A DNA stretch of 27,789 nt, taken from NCBI GenBank assembly GCA_964492775.1, contig CAZBLH010000024.1, positions 1-27,789 of the forward strand. The letters run 5' to 3'. Below are positions 5,047-13,532 of the stretch, piece after piece. Position 1 is the first letter of the stretch, and every line of letters starts with the position of its first letter. A model generated the notes under the pieces. That model did not search any database. It was given only the letters and a program-made list of their open reading frames with translations, and was not told the origin of the DNA. The stretch comes from WRDS01 sp964492775. GTDB taxonomy: Bacteria; Actinomycetota; Coriobacteriia; Anaerosomatales; PHET01. The position numbers and the translations under genes were made by a program.

Positions 5047-7473
5047 ATGCGTGTCTCACTCAAGTGGCTCTCCGAGTTCGTCGAGGTCCCTTCGTCCGTC
5101 CCGGAGCTCGTGGACAGGCTCGATATGACCGGCACCGCAGTCGAGGCGGTGCACGCCCTCGGGGAGTCCTTCGACAACATCGTCACCGGGCAGATCACTG
5201 ACAAGGTCCGCCACCCCAACGCCGACAAGCTCTGGGTGACCACGGTCGACGTCGGAGACGGTACCCCGCGCACCATCGTCTGTGGCGCGCAGAACTTCGA
5301 GGTCGGCGACAAGGTGGTCGTCGCCTTGCCGGGCGCTGTGCTGCCAGGCGATTTCGAGATCAAGAAGTCGAAGCTCCGCGGTGTCGTGAGCGAGGGCATG
5401 AACTGCTCGGCGCGCGAGCTTGGCCTCGGCAACGACCACGACGGCATCATGATCCTGCCGGCCGACGCACCGATCGGCGTGCCGTTCGCCGAGTACCAGA
5501 AGCTTGGTGACACCGTGCTCGAGCTGGAGGTTACGCCGAACCGTCCGGACTGCTTGTCGATGGTTGGTGTCGCTCGGGAGATTGGAGCGATCTTCGAGAA
5601 GCCGGTCACCATGCCCGAGCCGCCCGCAGTTGCCGAGTCGGGCGAGTCTGCCGCGGACCGGGTGAGCGTCGAGATCGCCGACCCCAAGCTGTGCCCCCGA
5701 TACACTGCGCGGGTAATCCGTGGTGTGAAGATCGGTCCGTCGCCGCAGTGGCTCGCCGAGCGTGTGGCGGCGGCAGGTGCGCGCCCGATCAACAACATCG
5801 TCGACATCACGAACTACGTCATGTTCGAGCTCGGTCAGCCGCTGCACGCGTTCGACCTGGCAACCCTCGGTGCGGACGCGGACGGTCGAGTTGCGATCAC
5901 GGTGCGCCGTGCCGAGGCGGGCGAGACGCTCCGCACTCTCGATGGTGTTGACCGCGAGCTCACCCCGGAGACCCTCTGCATCTGCGACCCCACCGGTCCG
6001 GTCGCGCTCGCAGGCGTGATGGGCGGCGAGGCCACGGAGGTCTCGGACACCACCGTCGACATCCTGCTCGAGTCCGCAGCGTTCGATCCCGAGTCGATCA
6101 GCCGCACGAGCCGCCGTCTGGGGCTCGTGAGCGAGGCGTCGCTGCGCTTCGAGCGCACCGTGGACCGCACCGGTTGCGTGGCAGCGCTGGACCGCGCCGC
6201 TGCGCTCATGGCCGAGCTGGCAGACGGCGAGGTCTGCGCAGGCGTGGTCGACGAATTCCCGGCGCAGGCGTCTTCCCGCGTCCTCGGACTGCGCTCGTTG
6301 AGGCTGTCGGCCGTAATCGGCGAGGAGATAGCGCAAGAGGAGGCCGCTGACATCCTCCGGAGGTTGGGCTGCCAGGTTGAGGTGCTTCCCGACCTTCTTG
6401 ACGTCACAATCCCGACGTTCCGCCCCGACCTCGAGCGCGAGATCGACCTCGTCGAAGAGGTACTGCGCATCCACGGGATGGAGTCGATCGCGGCTACGCT
6501 TCCTGCTGGCCGAGGCAGGGTCGGGATGCTCACGCGCGAGCAGAAGCTGCGCGATCGCATCGGAATGTTGCTCCGCGCCGCCGGCCTGAACGAGACGATG
6601 ACATACTCGTTCACTGATCCGGGTGACCTCGAGCGCATCGGCATGACGATGCCGCTCGACGAGTGCGAGGTCCAGATCCTCAACCCCATGTCCGGCGAGC
6701 AGTCGGTGCTGCGGCGCACGCTCCTGCCGGGGCTGCTCCGCAGCGTGAGCTATAACCAGCGTCGTGGCGTTGAGGACGTGCACCTTTACGAGATCGGGTC
6801 CGTGTTCTGGACCGCCCCCGGCCGTAAGCTGCCCAAGGAGCGCGAGAGGATGGCGGGCGTGCTCGCCGGGTCCTGGAACCGGCCGCAGTGGAACGAGCCC
6901 GCACGCCCCCTCGACTTCTTCGATGGCAAAGGAGTGCTCGAGACGGTCATGCGCGACCTGGCCGCGTCGCGGTTCAAGGTGAGGGCGTGCCAGCGCCCCT
7001 GGTTGCAGCCGGGTCGCGCCGCCGAGGTGCTCGTCTCCGGCGACGTGATCGGCTGGATCGGCGAGGTGCACCCCAGTGTGCTCGAGCGCTTCGAGTGCGA
7101 TGCGCCAGTGACGGCGTTCGAGCTCGAGATCGGCCGGCTGATCCGCTCCGCGCGCGAGGAGCGCACGGTGCAGGAGCCGCCGAGGTTCCCGGCGGTCGAG
7201 CTCGACCTCGCCATCGTCGTTGATGAGTCGATTACCGCCGAGCAGCTCGTGCAGTCGGTTCTCTCGGCGGGGGGCAAGCTCCTGGAGAGCGCTCGGCTGT
7301 TCGATGTGTACCGGGGCAAGGGTATACCTGAGGGCAAGAAGTCGATGGCGCTGGCACTGACGTACCGTGCGCCGGATCGGACGCTGACCGCCGAGGAGGT
7401 AGACCAGACGCATGAGCGGCTTGTGCGCAAGGTCGTGAAGGCGACCGGCGGCGAGGTGCGCGGCGCGTCATAG
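5047..7473 (+). CDS. pheT: Phenylalanyl-tRNA synthetase beta subunit
   Basis: The 808-aa beta subunit has the full bacterial length of about 800 residues. Domains in order are an N-terminal segment (1-40), the OB-fold tRNA-binding domain (about 42-140, FDNIVTGQI through ELGLGNDHDGI), and the B3/B4 editing domain (about 216-390, with NNIVDITNYVMFELGQPLHAFD). These are followed by the B5 domain (about 411-478, TFRPDLEREIDLVEEVLRI), the catalytic-like core, and the ferredoxin-fold anticodon-binding domain (about 710-805, PAVELDLAIVV to the end). The editing domain hydrolyses Tyr-tRNA-Phe. The start is supported by AAAGGA at 5029-5034. The long minus-strand frame opposite this gene is a codon-bias shadow. 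Expression should follow the T-box upstream of pheS. The stop at 7471-7473 is directly followed by arginine regulatory sites. Confidence 0.98.
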   Translation: MRVSLKWLSEFVEVPSSVPELVDRLDMTGTAVEAVHALGESFDNIVTGQITDKVRHPNADKLWVTTVDVGDGTPRTIVCGAQNFEVGDKVVVALPGAVLPGDFEIKKSKLRGVVSEGMNCSARELGLGNDHDGIMILPADAPIGVPFAEYQKLGDTVLELEVTPNRPDCLSMVGVAREIGAIFEKPVTMPEPPAVAESGESAADRVSVEIADPKLCPRYTARVIRGVKIGPSPQWLAERVAAAGARPINNIVDITNYVMFELGQPLHAFDLATLGADADGRVAITVRRAEAGETLRTLDGVDRELTPETLCICDPTGPVALAGVMGGEATEVSDTTVDILLESAAFDPESISRTSRRLGLVSEASLRFERTVDRTGCVAALDRAAALMAELADGEVCAGVVDEFPAQASSRVLGLRSLRLSAVIGEEIAQEEAADILRRLGCQVEVLPDLLDVTIPTFRPDLEREIDLVEEVLRIHGMESIAATLPAGRGRVGMLTREQKLRDRIGMLLRAAGLNETMTYSFTDPGDLERIGMTMPLDECEVQILNPMSGEQSVLRRTLLPGLLRSVSYNQRRGVEDVHLYEIGSVFWTAPGRKLPKERERMAGVLAGSWNRPQWNEPARPLDFFDGKGVLETVMRDLAASRFKVRACQRPWLQPGRAAEVLVSGDVIGWIGEVHPSVLERFECDAPVTAFELEIGRLIRSAREERTVQEPPRFPAVELDLAIVVDESITAEQLVQSVLSAGGKLLESARLFDVYRGKGIPEGKKSMALALTYRAPDRTLTAEEVDQTHERLVRKVVKATGGEVRGAS

Positions 7474-7474
7474 T

Positions 7475-7488
7475 TGTATGGCGATTCA
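7475..7488. promoter_or_regulatory. ARG-box-like operator 1
   Basis: TGTATGGCGATTCA matches the ArgR half-sites (TGAAT-N4-ATTCA) at 9 of 10 positions. It lies one base after the pheT stop and is centred 44 bp upstream of the second box, close to four helical turns. Confidence 0.5.
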
Positions 7489-7518
7489 GTGCGTCGTGGT
7501 TGTGCCGCTGCGCATGGA

Positions 7519-7532
7519 TGAATACTGATGCA
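7519..7532. promoter_or_regulatory. ARG-box-like operator 2
   Basis: TGAATACTGATGCA matches the ArgR half-sites (TGAAT-N4-ATTCA) at 9 of 10 positions. It ends 17 bp before the -35 hexamer of the arg promoter. argR itself is the sixth gene of the operon, so autoregulation by arginine-loaded ArgR is likely. Confidence 0.65.
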
Positions 7533-7549
7533 CTCTAAGAGCATAGAAG

Positions 7550-7579
7550 TTGACGTATATGCGAAACAGCGGATATACT
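7550..7579 (+). promoter_or_regulatory. Promoter of the arginine operon
   Basis: TTGACG (7550-7555), an 18 bp spacer and TATACT (7574-7579) make a near-consensus promoter. Transcription would start near 7586, giving a leader of about 55 nt. The leader holds a small hairpin GACCC-GACA-GGGTC (7602-7615) ahead of the argC ribosome-binding site AGGAGGT (7631-7637). Confidence 0.8.
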
Positions 7580-7640
7580 CTCGTACAATAGAGCGCAAGC
7601 TGACCCGACAGGGTCTACGGGTGATGTATCAGGAGGTCGC

Positions 7641-8678
7641 ATGACGAGCGTCGCGGTCATCGGTGCCGCAGGGTACGCGGGCGTCGAGGCTGTCCGCTGG
7701 GTGCTTGCGCACCCTCGGCTTTCGCTCGCATGTGCGACGTCATCCACTGATGCAGGACGCCCTCTCGCGGAAGTCTATCCCGCATTGGCAGGAGCGACCG
7801 AGATGGTGTTCTCGGCGACGGAGGATGCGAACCTCGCAGAGATTGCCGATGTCGCGATCCTTGCGGTCCCGCACACCGCTGCGCTGGCGCTCGTGCCCGG
7901 GCTTCTGGATGCCGGCCTCACTGTCATCGACCTCTCGGCGGACTTCCGGCTCAGCGACGCGGGGGTCTACGCCCAGTGGTACGCCACTGCGCACACCGCG
8001 CCTGAGCTGCTCGGCGAGGCTGTCTACGGGTTGCCGGAGCTGGACCGCAGCAGGCTTGCCGGCGCGCGGCTCGTCGCCTGCCCCGGTTGCTATCCCACGG
8101 CAACGGTCTTGGCGGCGCTGCCTGCACTTCAGGGCCCTGCGATTGGAACCCGCATTGTCGTGGATGCCAAGTCGGGCCTCTCTGGCGCCGGTCGCAGCCT
8201 ATCTCCCAAGACGCGGTTTTGCTCGGCCGACGAGAGTGTGACCGCGTACGGCTTCGGTCGTCATCGCCACATCCCTGAGATGGAACAGGCGCTCACCTCG
8301 GCGGCGGGGCATGACGTCAGTGTGATCTTCACTCCACACCTCGTCCCGATGTCGCGCGGCATGCTCTCCACCGTCTACATCGAGGTCGAGCAGGGCTTCA
8401 CGACCGCCGAGGCCGTCGAGCTGTACCGCGGTCGGTATCACGCCGAGCCGTTCGTGCATGTTCACGAGGCGGACTCAGCACCGTCGACCCTCGAGGTCCG
8501 CGGAACCAACCGGGCATCGGTAGGCGTGTGGGTCGATGAGCGCACGAGTACGCTCGTGGCCACGTGCGCGATCGACAACTTGGGCAAGGGTGCGGCCGGT
8601 CAAGGCATCCAGTGTCTGAACGCCGTGCTCGGCCTGCCCGAGACCATGGGCCTCGACATGCCCGGGGCGGTGGTCTGA
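7641..8678 (+). CDS. argC: N-acetyl-gamma-glutamyl-phosphate reductase
   Basis: Catalyses the NADPH-dependent reduction of N-acetylglutamyl phosphate to the semialdehyde, the third step of arginine synthesis. The 345-aa protein has the N-terminal nucleotide-binding GAAGYAG motif (residues 8-14). The catalytic cysteine, Cys150, sits in ACPGCYPT. GFGRHRHIPEMEQ follows in the catalytic domain. Length is normal for the family. The start follows a strong AGGAGGT. As the first gene of the operon it lies just behind the ARG boxes and promoter. Its stop TGA overlaps the argJ ATG by one base. Confidence 0.97.
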   Translation: MTSVAVIGAAGYAGVEAVRWVLAHPRLSLACATSSTDAGRPLAEVYPALAGATEMVFSATEDANLAEIADVAILAVPHTAALALVPGLLDAGLTVIDLSADFRLSDAGVYAQWYATAHTAPELLGEAVYGLPELDRSRLAGARLVACPGCYPTATVLAALPALQGPAIGTRIVVDAKSGLSGAGRSLSPKTRFCSADESVTAYGFGRHRHIPEMEQALTSAAGHDVSVIFTPHLVPMSRGMLSTVYIEVEQGFTTAEAVELYRGRYHAEPFVHVHEADSAPSTLEVRGTNRASVGVWVDERTSTLVATCAIDNLGKGAAGQGIQCLNAVLGLPETMGLDMPGAVV

Positions 8679-9910
8679 TGAGCACGAGACTCGCCGCGAA
8701 CCCGATCGAGCCGGTCGCCGGAGGCGTCGTCGCGGCGAAGGGGTTCGTCGCGGCAGGAGTTGCCGCCGGGATCAAGGGGAGCGGCAAGCGCGACGTAGCA
8801 CTGGTTGCCAGCGAGGCGGGCGCTGTCCCTGCCGCCGCGTGCTTCACCACCAACCTTGTCGCGGCCGCACCGGTGCTCGTTTCGCGTGAGCATATCGCCG
8901 ATGGCCGTTGTGCCGCGGTCATCATCAACGCCGGCGGTGCGAACGCGTGCACCGGTGAGCGGGGGCTTGCCGACGCACGGACCATGGCGGCGACGACGGG
9001 CCAAGCCCTGCAGGTTGACCCGTCCGACGTGCTCGTCTGCTCGACGGGAGTGATCGGTGAGTACCTCCCCATGGACCGGATCGCCGAGGGTGTCACCCGG
9101 GCTGCGGCGAGCCTCAGCGCATCAGGTGGCGCCGATGCAGCCGAGGCGATCATGACGACCGACACCGTCGCCAAGCAGGCCGCCGTGCGCGTCCGAGTCG
9201 CGGGAGTCACCTACACGGTCGGCGGCATGGCCAAGGGCTCAGGCATGATCGCGCCGAACATGGCGACGATGCTCGCGGTCGTGACCACGGACGCGCCGCT
9301 GGACTCGGCGGCGTGTTCGGAGGCGCTGGCCTCGGCGGTTCGCGTGACGTTCAATCGGGTGACGGTGGACTCCGACACCTCCACGAATGACACAGTGGTG
9401 CTGATGGCAAGCGGCGCGGCGTCCGGCGAGCCGATCGGCGTTGATGACCCGCGCTTCGATGCTGTCGCCGAGGCCGTGCGGACCGTGTGTAGCGAACTCT
9501 CCCGGTTGATCGCGCGGGACGGCGAAGGCGCGACGAAGCTCGTGACTGTGGCGGTGACCGGGGCGGCGAGCGAGGACGATGCCGAGCGCGCCGCGCGCAC
9601 GATCGCGGAGTCGCCGCTCGTCAAGACCGCTGTCTGGGGTGAGGACGCCAACTGGGGGCGCGTGGCAGCTGCCGCTGGACGCTCCGGGGCGCGCTTTGAC
9701 GCCGCAGATCTCGCGGTGACCTTCGCCGGCATCCCGGTGTGCGTTGCGGGCATGGCGGTCGGGTTCGACGAGGAGGCCGCCGCGGAGGCGCTGGCGGCAG
9801 ACGAGATCGAGATCGAGGTGGCGCTCGGAGCTGGGGACTTCTCGGCGAGCGTACTCACCTGCGACCTGACCGAAGGCTACGTCCGCATCAACGGCGAGTA
9901 CCGAAGCTAG
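8678..9910 (+). CDS. argJ: Glutamate N-acetyltransferase / ornithine acetyltransferase
   Basis: Moves the acetyl group from N-acetylornithine to glutamate, closing the cyclic arginine pathway; bifunctional members also use acetyl-CoA. The proenzyme (410 aa) cleaves itself before a threonine: the signature MAKGSGMIAPNMATML is present and places the nucleophile at Thr197, dividing alpha and beta chains. ATG 8678 is chosen because family homology (SGKRDVALV, FTTN) follows from there. The open frame upstream runs only inside argC. The ribosome-binding site is poor (GGCGGTGG), as expected for a start coupled to the argC stop. No argA-type acetyltransferase gene is in the window, so ArgJ may also supply the first step (inference). 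Confidence 0.96.
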   Translation: MSTRLAANPIEPVAGGVVAAKGFVAAGVAAGIKGSGKRDVALVASEAGAVPAAACFTTNLVAAAPVLVSREHIADGRCAAVIINAGGANACTGERGLADARTMAATTGQALQVDPSDVLVCSTGVIGEYLPMDRIAEGVTRAAASLSASGGADAAEAIMTTDTVAKQAAVRVRVAGVTYTVGGMAKGSGMIAPNMATMLAVVTTDAPLDSAACSEALASAVRVTFNRVTVDSDTSTNDTVVLMASGAASGEPIGVDDPRFDAVAEAVRTVCSELSRLIARDGEGATKLVTVAVTGAASEDDAERAARTIAESPLVKTAVWGEDANWGRVAAAAGRSGARFDAADLAVTFAGIPVCVAGMAVGFDEEAAAEALAADEIEIEVALGAGDFSASVLTCDLTEGYVRINGEYRS

Positions 9911-10002
9911 CGGCCTCTGCCGACATGGAAGGGGCCGCACTCCGATGACCCCATGCCGACCGGCGGCAGTCTCGTCTGTCGCCTTCTGATGACGGAGGAC
10001 CG

Positions 10003-10878
10003 ATGAGAGACGTGCTGGATAAGGCCTCAACCCTGATGGAGGCGCTGCCTTGGATCAAGGCGGCGTGGGGGCGCACAGTCGTGATCAAGTACGGCGGTTC
10101 TGCCATGACCGATCCCGTGCTGCGGGACCAAGTTGCCGCCGATATCGTTCTGATGAAGCTCGTAGGCGTCAACCCCGTCGTTGTGCATGGCGGCGGACCC
10201 GACATCACGAGCCTGATGGAGCGGTTGGGGCTCCCGGTGCGCTTCCATGACGGGCTGCGAGTGACGACGGACGAGGCGATGGACGTCGTCAGGATGGTGC
10301 TCGTGGGCAAGGTGAACAAGGAGCTCGTGAGTGCTGTGAACGCGCACGGGCGCCTGGCCGTCGGGGTTTCGGGAGAGGACGGCAACCTCGTCACCGCGAC
10401 GCCGCGCGATCCGCAGCTCGGCCGGGTGGGAGAGGTCACCGCCATCGACACCACCATCTTGGACAACCTTATCGACGATGGCTTCATCCCGATTGTTGCC
10501 ACCGTCGCAGCGGGAGATGACGGCAGCTCGCTCAACGTGAACGCGGACCTCGTGGCCGGTGAGATCGCGGCTGCACTCGGCGCCGACAAGGTGATCTTCC
10601 TCACGGACGTTGATGGCGTGTACCGCGACTACAACGACCCGACCTCGCTCATCAGCGTGCTCACGCCTGATGCGACCGCCGAGATGATCGCCTCCGACCA
10701 GATCGACGGCGGCATGATACCCAAGGTTGCCGCGTGTCTGGCCGCCGTCCGTGCAGGAGTGCGGCGCGCGCACATCCTGAACGGCACACGCGAGCACGCG
10801 CTGCTGCTCGAGGTCTACACCGACGAGGGCGTCGGCACGATGATCGCCGATGAGACCACGCCTGCGGAGGTCGAGTAG
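10003..10878 (+). CDS. argB: Acetylglutamate kinase
   Basis: Phosphorylates N-acetylglutamate, the second and usually feedback-controlled step. The 291-aa protein has the amino acid kinase fold with VVIKYGGSAM (Lys29), the HGGGPD substrate loop (62-67), EDGN, and ADKVIFLTDVDGV near the nucleotide site. An N-terminal helix of about 22 residues (MRDVLDKASTLMEALPWIK) precedes the first strand. Such an extension is typical of hexameric, arginine-inhibited kinases in organisms that use ArgJ, so feedback inhibition by arginine is likely but inferred. The start has GGAGG at 9994-9998. A 92-base gap separates it from argJ, and argD starts two bases after its stop. Confidence 0.97.
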   Translation: MRDVLDKASTLMEALPWIKAAWGRTVVIKYGGSAMTDPVLRDQVAADIVLMKLVGVNPVVVHGGGPDITSLMERLGLPVRFHDGLRVTTDEAMDVVRMVLVGKVNKELVSAVNAHGRLAVGVSGEDGNLVTATPRDPQLGRVGEVTAIDTTILDNLIDDGFIPIVATVAAGDDGSSLNVNADLVAGEIAAALGADKVIFLTDVDGVYRDYNDPTSLISVLTPDATAEMIASDQIDGGMIPKVAACLAAVRAGVRRAHILNGTREHALLLEVYTDEGVGTMIADETTPAEVE

Positions 10879-10879
10879 C

Positions 10880-12088
10880 ATGGGCGCCCATTTCGACGCT
10901 GTGCGGGCCGCCGACGCTGCTTGCGTGATGCAGACCTATGCCCGCAAGCCGGTGATGTTCGTCTCGGGAAGCGGGATGCGCCTCTTCGATGACGAGGGCA
11001 ACGAGTACCTAGACTTCGTCTCAGGGATCGGGGCGGTGAACCTCGGGCATGCGCACCCAGCGGTCACGAGTGCCGTCACCGAGCAGTCGGCGAAGCTCGT
11101 GCACGTTTCCAACCTCTTCTACGTTGAGCACCGCGCCGAGCTGGCCTGTGACCTCGTGGACCTGCTCGGCGAGCCGATGCGGGTCTTCTTCGCGAACTCG
11201 GGTGCCGAGGCGAACGAGGCCGCCATCAAGATCGCTCGGCGCTGGGCCGCCGAGCATAAGCCGGGCGCCTGCCGTGTTATAAGCGCGAAGCGCTCGTTCC
11301 ACGGGCGCACGCTTGCGACCTTGGCGGCGACCGGACAGCCGTCAAAGCAGGAGGCCTTCGAGCCGCTGCCTGAGGGGTTTGCGCACGTCGAACCCGGAGA
11401 CTTGGATGCGCTGGACGCCGAGCTCGACGGTACGGTTGCCGCGCTGATGCTCGAGATCGTGCAGGGGGAGGGCGGAGTCTGGCCGCTGTCGGCAGAGTAT
11501 CTGACCGCAGCACAGAAGCTCTGCAGCGAGCGCAACGTCCTTCTCGTGGTGGATGAAGTGCAGACGGGGTTCTTCCGCACGGGCCCCGCGTTCGCGTTCC
11601 AAGCGTTCGGGCTCAATCCCGACGTCGTCACCCTCGCGAAGGCGATGGCGAACGGGTTCCCGATCGGCGCCTGCGCTGCACGCGAGGAGGTCGCCGCGGC
11701 GTTTCGGCCCGGGGACCACGGCTCCACCTTCGGCGGCGGACCGGTTGTGTGCGCAGCAGCGCGTGCGACCATCGGCGCGCTTGTCGCCGAGCGGCTCGGC
11801 GAGAACTCCGTCACGGCAGGGAAGTACCTGCGCTCTCGGCTGAGCGATCTTGCCGTGGACTCCGGCGGGTTCGTGACCGATGTACGCGGGTCTGGTCTGA
11901 TGGTCGGCATATCGCTCGCCGAGCCTGTTGCTGCCGAAGTGGCTGCCGCGATGCTCGAGCGGCGCATCGTTGTGAATCATATCGGTGCAGATATTCTTCG
12001 CTTCTTGCCGCCACTCGTATGCAATGTCCAAGAAATTGATACACTCTATGCCACTTTGACCGAGGTTCTCGAGGAGGTGCGCGCATGA
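10880..12088 (+). CDS. argD: Acetylornithine aminotransferase
   Basis: A PLP-dependent class III aminotransferase of 402 aa that converts N-acetylglutamate semialdehyde to N-acetylornithine with glutamate as donor. Visible motifs are FVSGIGAVNLGHAHP, FFANSGAEANEAAIKIAR, SFHGRTLATLAATGQ, the cofactor-binding VVDEVQTGFFRTG, and the Schiff-base lysine Lys254 in TLAKAMANGFPIGA. The start ATG 10880 follows the argB stop by one base and uses GGAGGT at 10866-10871 inside argB. The upstream in-frame ATG at 10850 lies within argB. The last codons overlap argF by four bases (ATGA), coupling the two. Some ArgD enzymes also act in lysine synthesis; that cannot be judged here. Confidence 0.97.
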   Translation: MGAHFDAVRAADAACVMQTYARKPVMFVSGSGMRLFDDEGNEYLDFVSGIGAVNLGHAHPAVTSAVTEQSAKLVHVSNLFYVEHRAELACDLVDLLGEPMRVFFANSGAEANEAAIKIARRWAAEHKPGACRVISAKRSFHGRTLATLAATGQPSKQEAFEPLPEGFAHVEPGDLDALDAELDGTVAALMLEIVQGEGGVWPLSAEYLTAAQKLCSERNVLLVVDEVQTGFFRTGPAFAFQAFGLNPDVVTLAKAMANGFPIGACAAREEVAAAFRPGDHGSTFGGGPVVCAAARATIGALVAERLGENSVTAGKYLRSRLSDLAVDSGGFVTDVRGSGLMVGISLAEPVAAEVAAAMLERRIVVNHIGADILRFLPPLVCNVQEIDTLYATLTEVLEEVRA

Positions 12089-13041
12089 TCGATCCTGCCG
12101 TCCTGAGAGGGCGCGACGTGCTCGCCCTCGATGACCTCAGCCCCGCCGAGGTGGCCTACGTCCTCAAGCGCGCAGCGATTGGCAAGGCCGAGTGGACAGC
12201 TGGCCAACGTTACACCCCGCTGGCGGGGTGCGCCGTGGCCGTCATCCTGCAGAAGCCGTCGATGCGCACGAGGATCAGCTTCGAGCTCGCCTGCACGCGT
12301 CTGGGCGCGCACCCGGTCATTCTGAGCGGGACCGACAGCGCCCTGTCGCGCGGGGAGTCGGTCTACGATACCGCAAAGGTCATGGAACGCTACGTAGATG
12401 CGATCGTGGTTAGGACGTACGCCCAGAGCTTGCTCGACGAGCTTGCCGATGCGGCGTCGGTCCCCGTCATCAACGCGCTGACCGACGAGCACCACCCGTG
12501 TCAGGGCCTTGCTGATCTGCTGACGATCCAGGAGCACCTCGGCCGTCTCGCGGGCGTGCGGATGACGTACGTGGGTGACGGCAGCAACAACATGGCGCAC
12601 ACGTACCTGCTCGGCGGCGCGCTCACGGGCATGCACGTGACGATCGGCACGCCTGAGCAGTACCAGCCGGATGCCGATGTGCTTCGGCGCGCTGAGGCAA
12701 TCGCCGCCGAGACGGGCGGCAGCGTTGCCGTCGTCAGTGACGCCTCTCGTGCGGTGGCGGATGCAGAAGTCGTAGCGACCGACACTTGGGCCTCCATGGG
12801 CCAGGAGGATGAGCACGCCGAGCGCGTGGACGTCTTCGTACCCTTCCGGGTGGACGAGGCGCTCATGCGGCTGGCAGCGCCGGAGGCACTCTTCGTGCAC
12901 TGCCTGCCGGCGCACCGTGGCGAGGAGGTCACCGATGCGGTGATCGACGGGCCACGTTCCGTTGTCTTTGATGAAGCCGAGAACCGGCTCCATGCGCAGA
13001 AGGCGCTGCTGGAGTTGGTCGTTGGCGGCAGAGAACTCTGA
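12085..13041 (+). CDS. argF: Ornithine carbamoyltransferase (anabolic)
   Basis: Forms citrulline from ornithine and carbamoyl phosphate. The 318-aa protein has the carbamoyl-phosphate loop as SMRTR (residues 59-63), where many homologues have STRTR. It also has HPCQ (137-140) and the ornithine/catalytic motif HCLP (272-275), as well as YVGDGSNNMAHTYLL. Length is typical. GAGGAGGTG (12071-12079) precedes the ATG, which overlaps the argD stop. Its place in a biosynthetic operon with argB, argC, argG and argH, and the lack of arcA or arcC, point to the anabolic enzyme. Carbamoyl phosphate synthase genes are not in the window. Confidence 0.97.
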   Translation: MIDPAVLRGRDVLALDDLSPAEVAYVLKRAAIGKAEWTAGQRYTPLAGCAVAVILQKPSMRTRISFELACTRLGAHPVILSGTDSALSRGESVYDTAKVMERYVDAIVVRTYAQSLLDELADAASVPVINALTDEHHPCQGLADLLTIQEHLGRLAGVRMTYVGDGSNNMAHTYLLGGALTGMHVTIGTPEQYQPDADVLRRAEAIAAETGGSVAVVSDASRAVADAEVVATDTWASMGQEDEHAERVDVFVPFRVDEALMRLAAPEALFVHCLPAHRGEEVTDAVIDGPRSVVFDEAENRLHAQKALLELVVGGREL

Positions 13042-13062
13042 TACCAGGGAGGACCGGCACAG

Positions 13063-13494
13063 ATGAGGAAGCGAGAGCGGCGTCAGGAAGCTATCAGGCG
13101 CATCATACGCGCGGAGCGTGTGCGGACGCAGCGCATGCTCGTCAACCTGTTGTTGGCTGAGGGCTTCGAGTGCACGCAAGCCACCGTCTCGCGGGACATC
13201 ACCGAGATGGGGCTGCGCAAGCTTCCTGAGGGCATATATGTGCTTGCCGAGGACCTGCACCTGCAGCGAATGGTCAAGGACCTCGTCCGGGATGTCCGCC
13301 AAGCAGGCAACCTCGTGCTGATCAAGGCGCAGGCAGGTACGGCACCCGGTGTGGCCGCTGCTCTCGATGCCACCGAGATCGCCGACATCGTCGGTAGCGT
13401 TTCAGGCGACGACACCATCCTGGTCGTCACCGAGACCGAAGAGACCGGCCAGGCCATAGTTGAAACGCTGAACAAGTTCCGGGGCGTGCACTAG
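13063..13494 (+). CDS. argR: Arginine repressor
   Basis: A hexameric DNA-binding protein that senses arginine and represses biosynthetic genes. The 143 residues match the usual size of about 150. The N-terminal winged helix-turn-helix has the recognition segment CTQATVSRDITEMG (Cys37-Gly50, with Ser43-Arg44). The C-terminal domain has GTAPGVAAALD (92-102) and GDDTILV, whose two aspartates (Asp116, Asp117) contact arginine in characterised members. GGGAGGACC lies upstream of the ATG. The gene sits in the middle of the operon whose promoter carries two ARG-box-like sites, which suggests negative autoregulation. Confidence 0.97.
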   Translation: MRKRERRQEAIRRIIRAERVRTQRMLVNLLLAEGFECTQATVSRDITEMGLRKLPEGIYVLAEDLHLQRMVKDLVRDVRQAGNLVLIKAQAGTAPGVAAALDATEIADIVGSVSGDDTILVVTETEETGQAIVETLNKFRGVH

Positions 13495-13532
13495 AGCGCT
13501 CCGCACTTGGCACTAGATCAGGAGGAAATGGG

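Noticed and set aside
5056..7413. Very long minus-strand open frame (785 codons) opposite pheT
   Set aside because: It lies wholly within a clearly real pheT, has low-complexity composition typical of a high-GC antisense frame, and shows no domain I recognise.
12046..13302. Minus-strand open frame of 418 codons opposite argF and argR
   Set aside because: It is antisense to two unmistakable genes and has no ribosome-binding site or recognisable domain.
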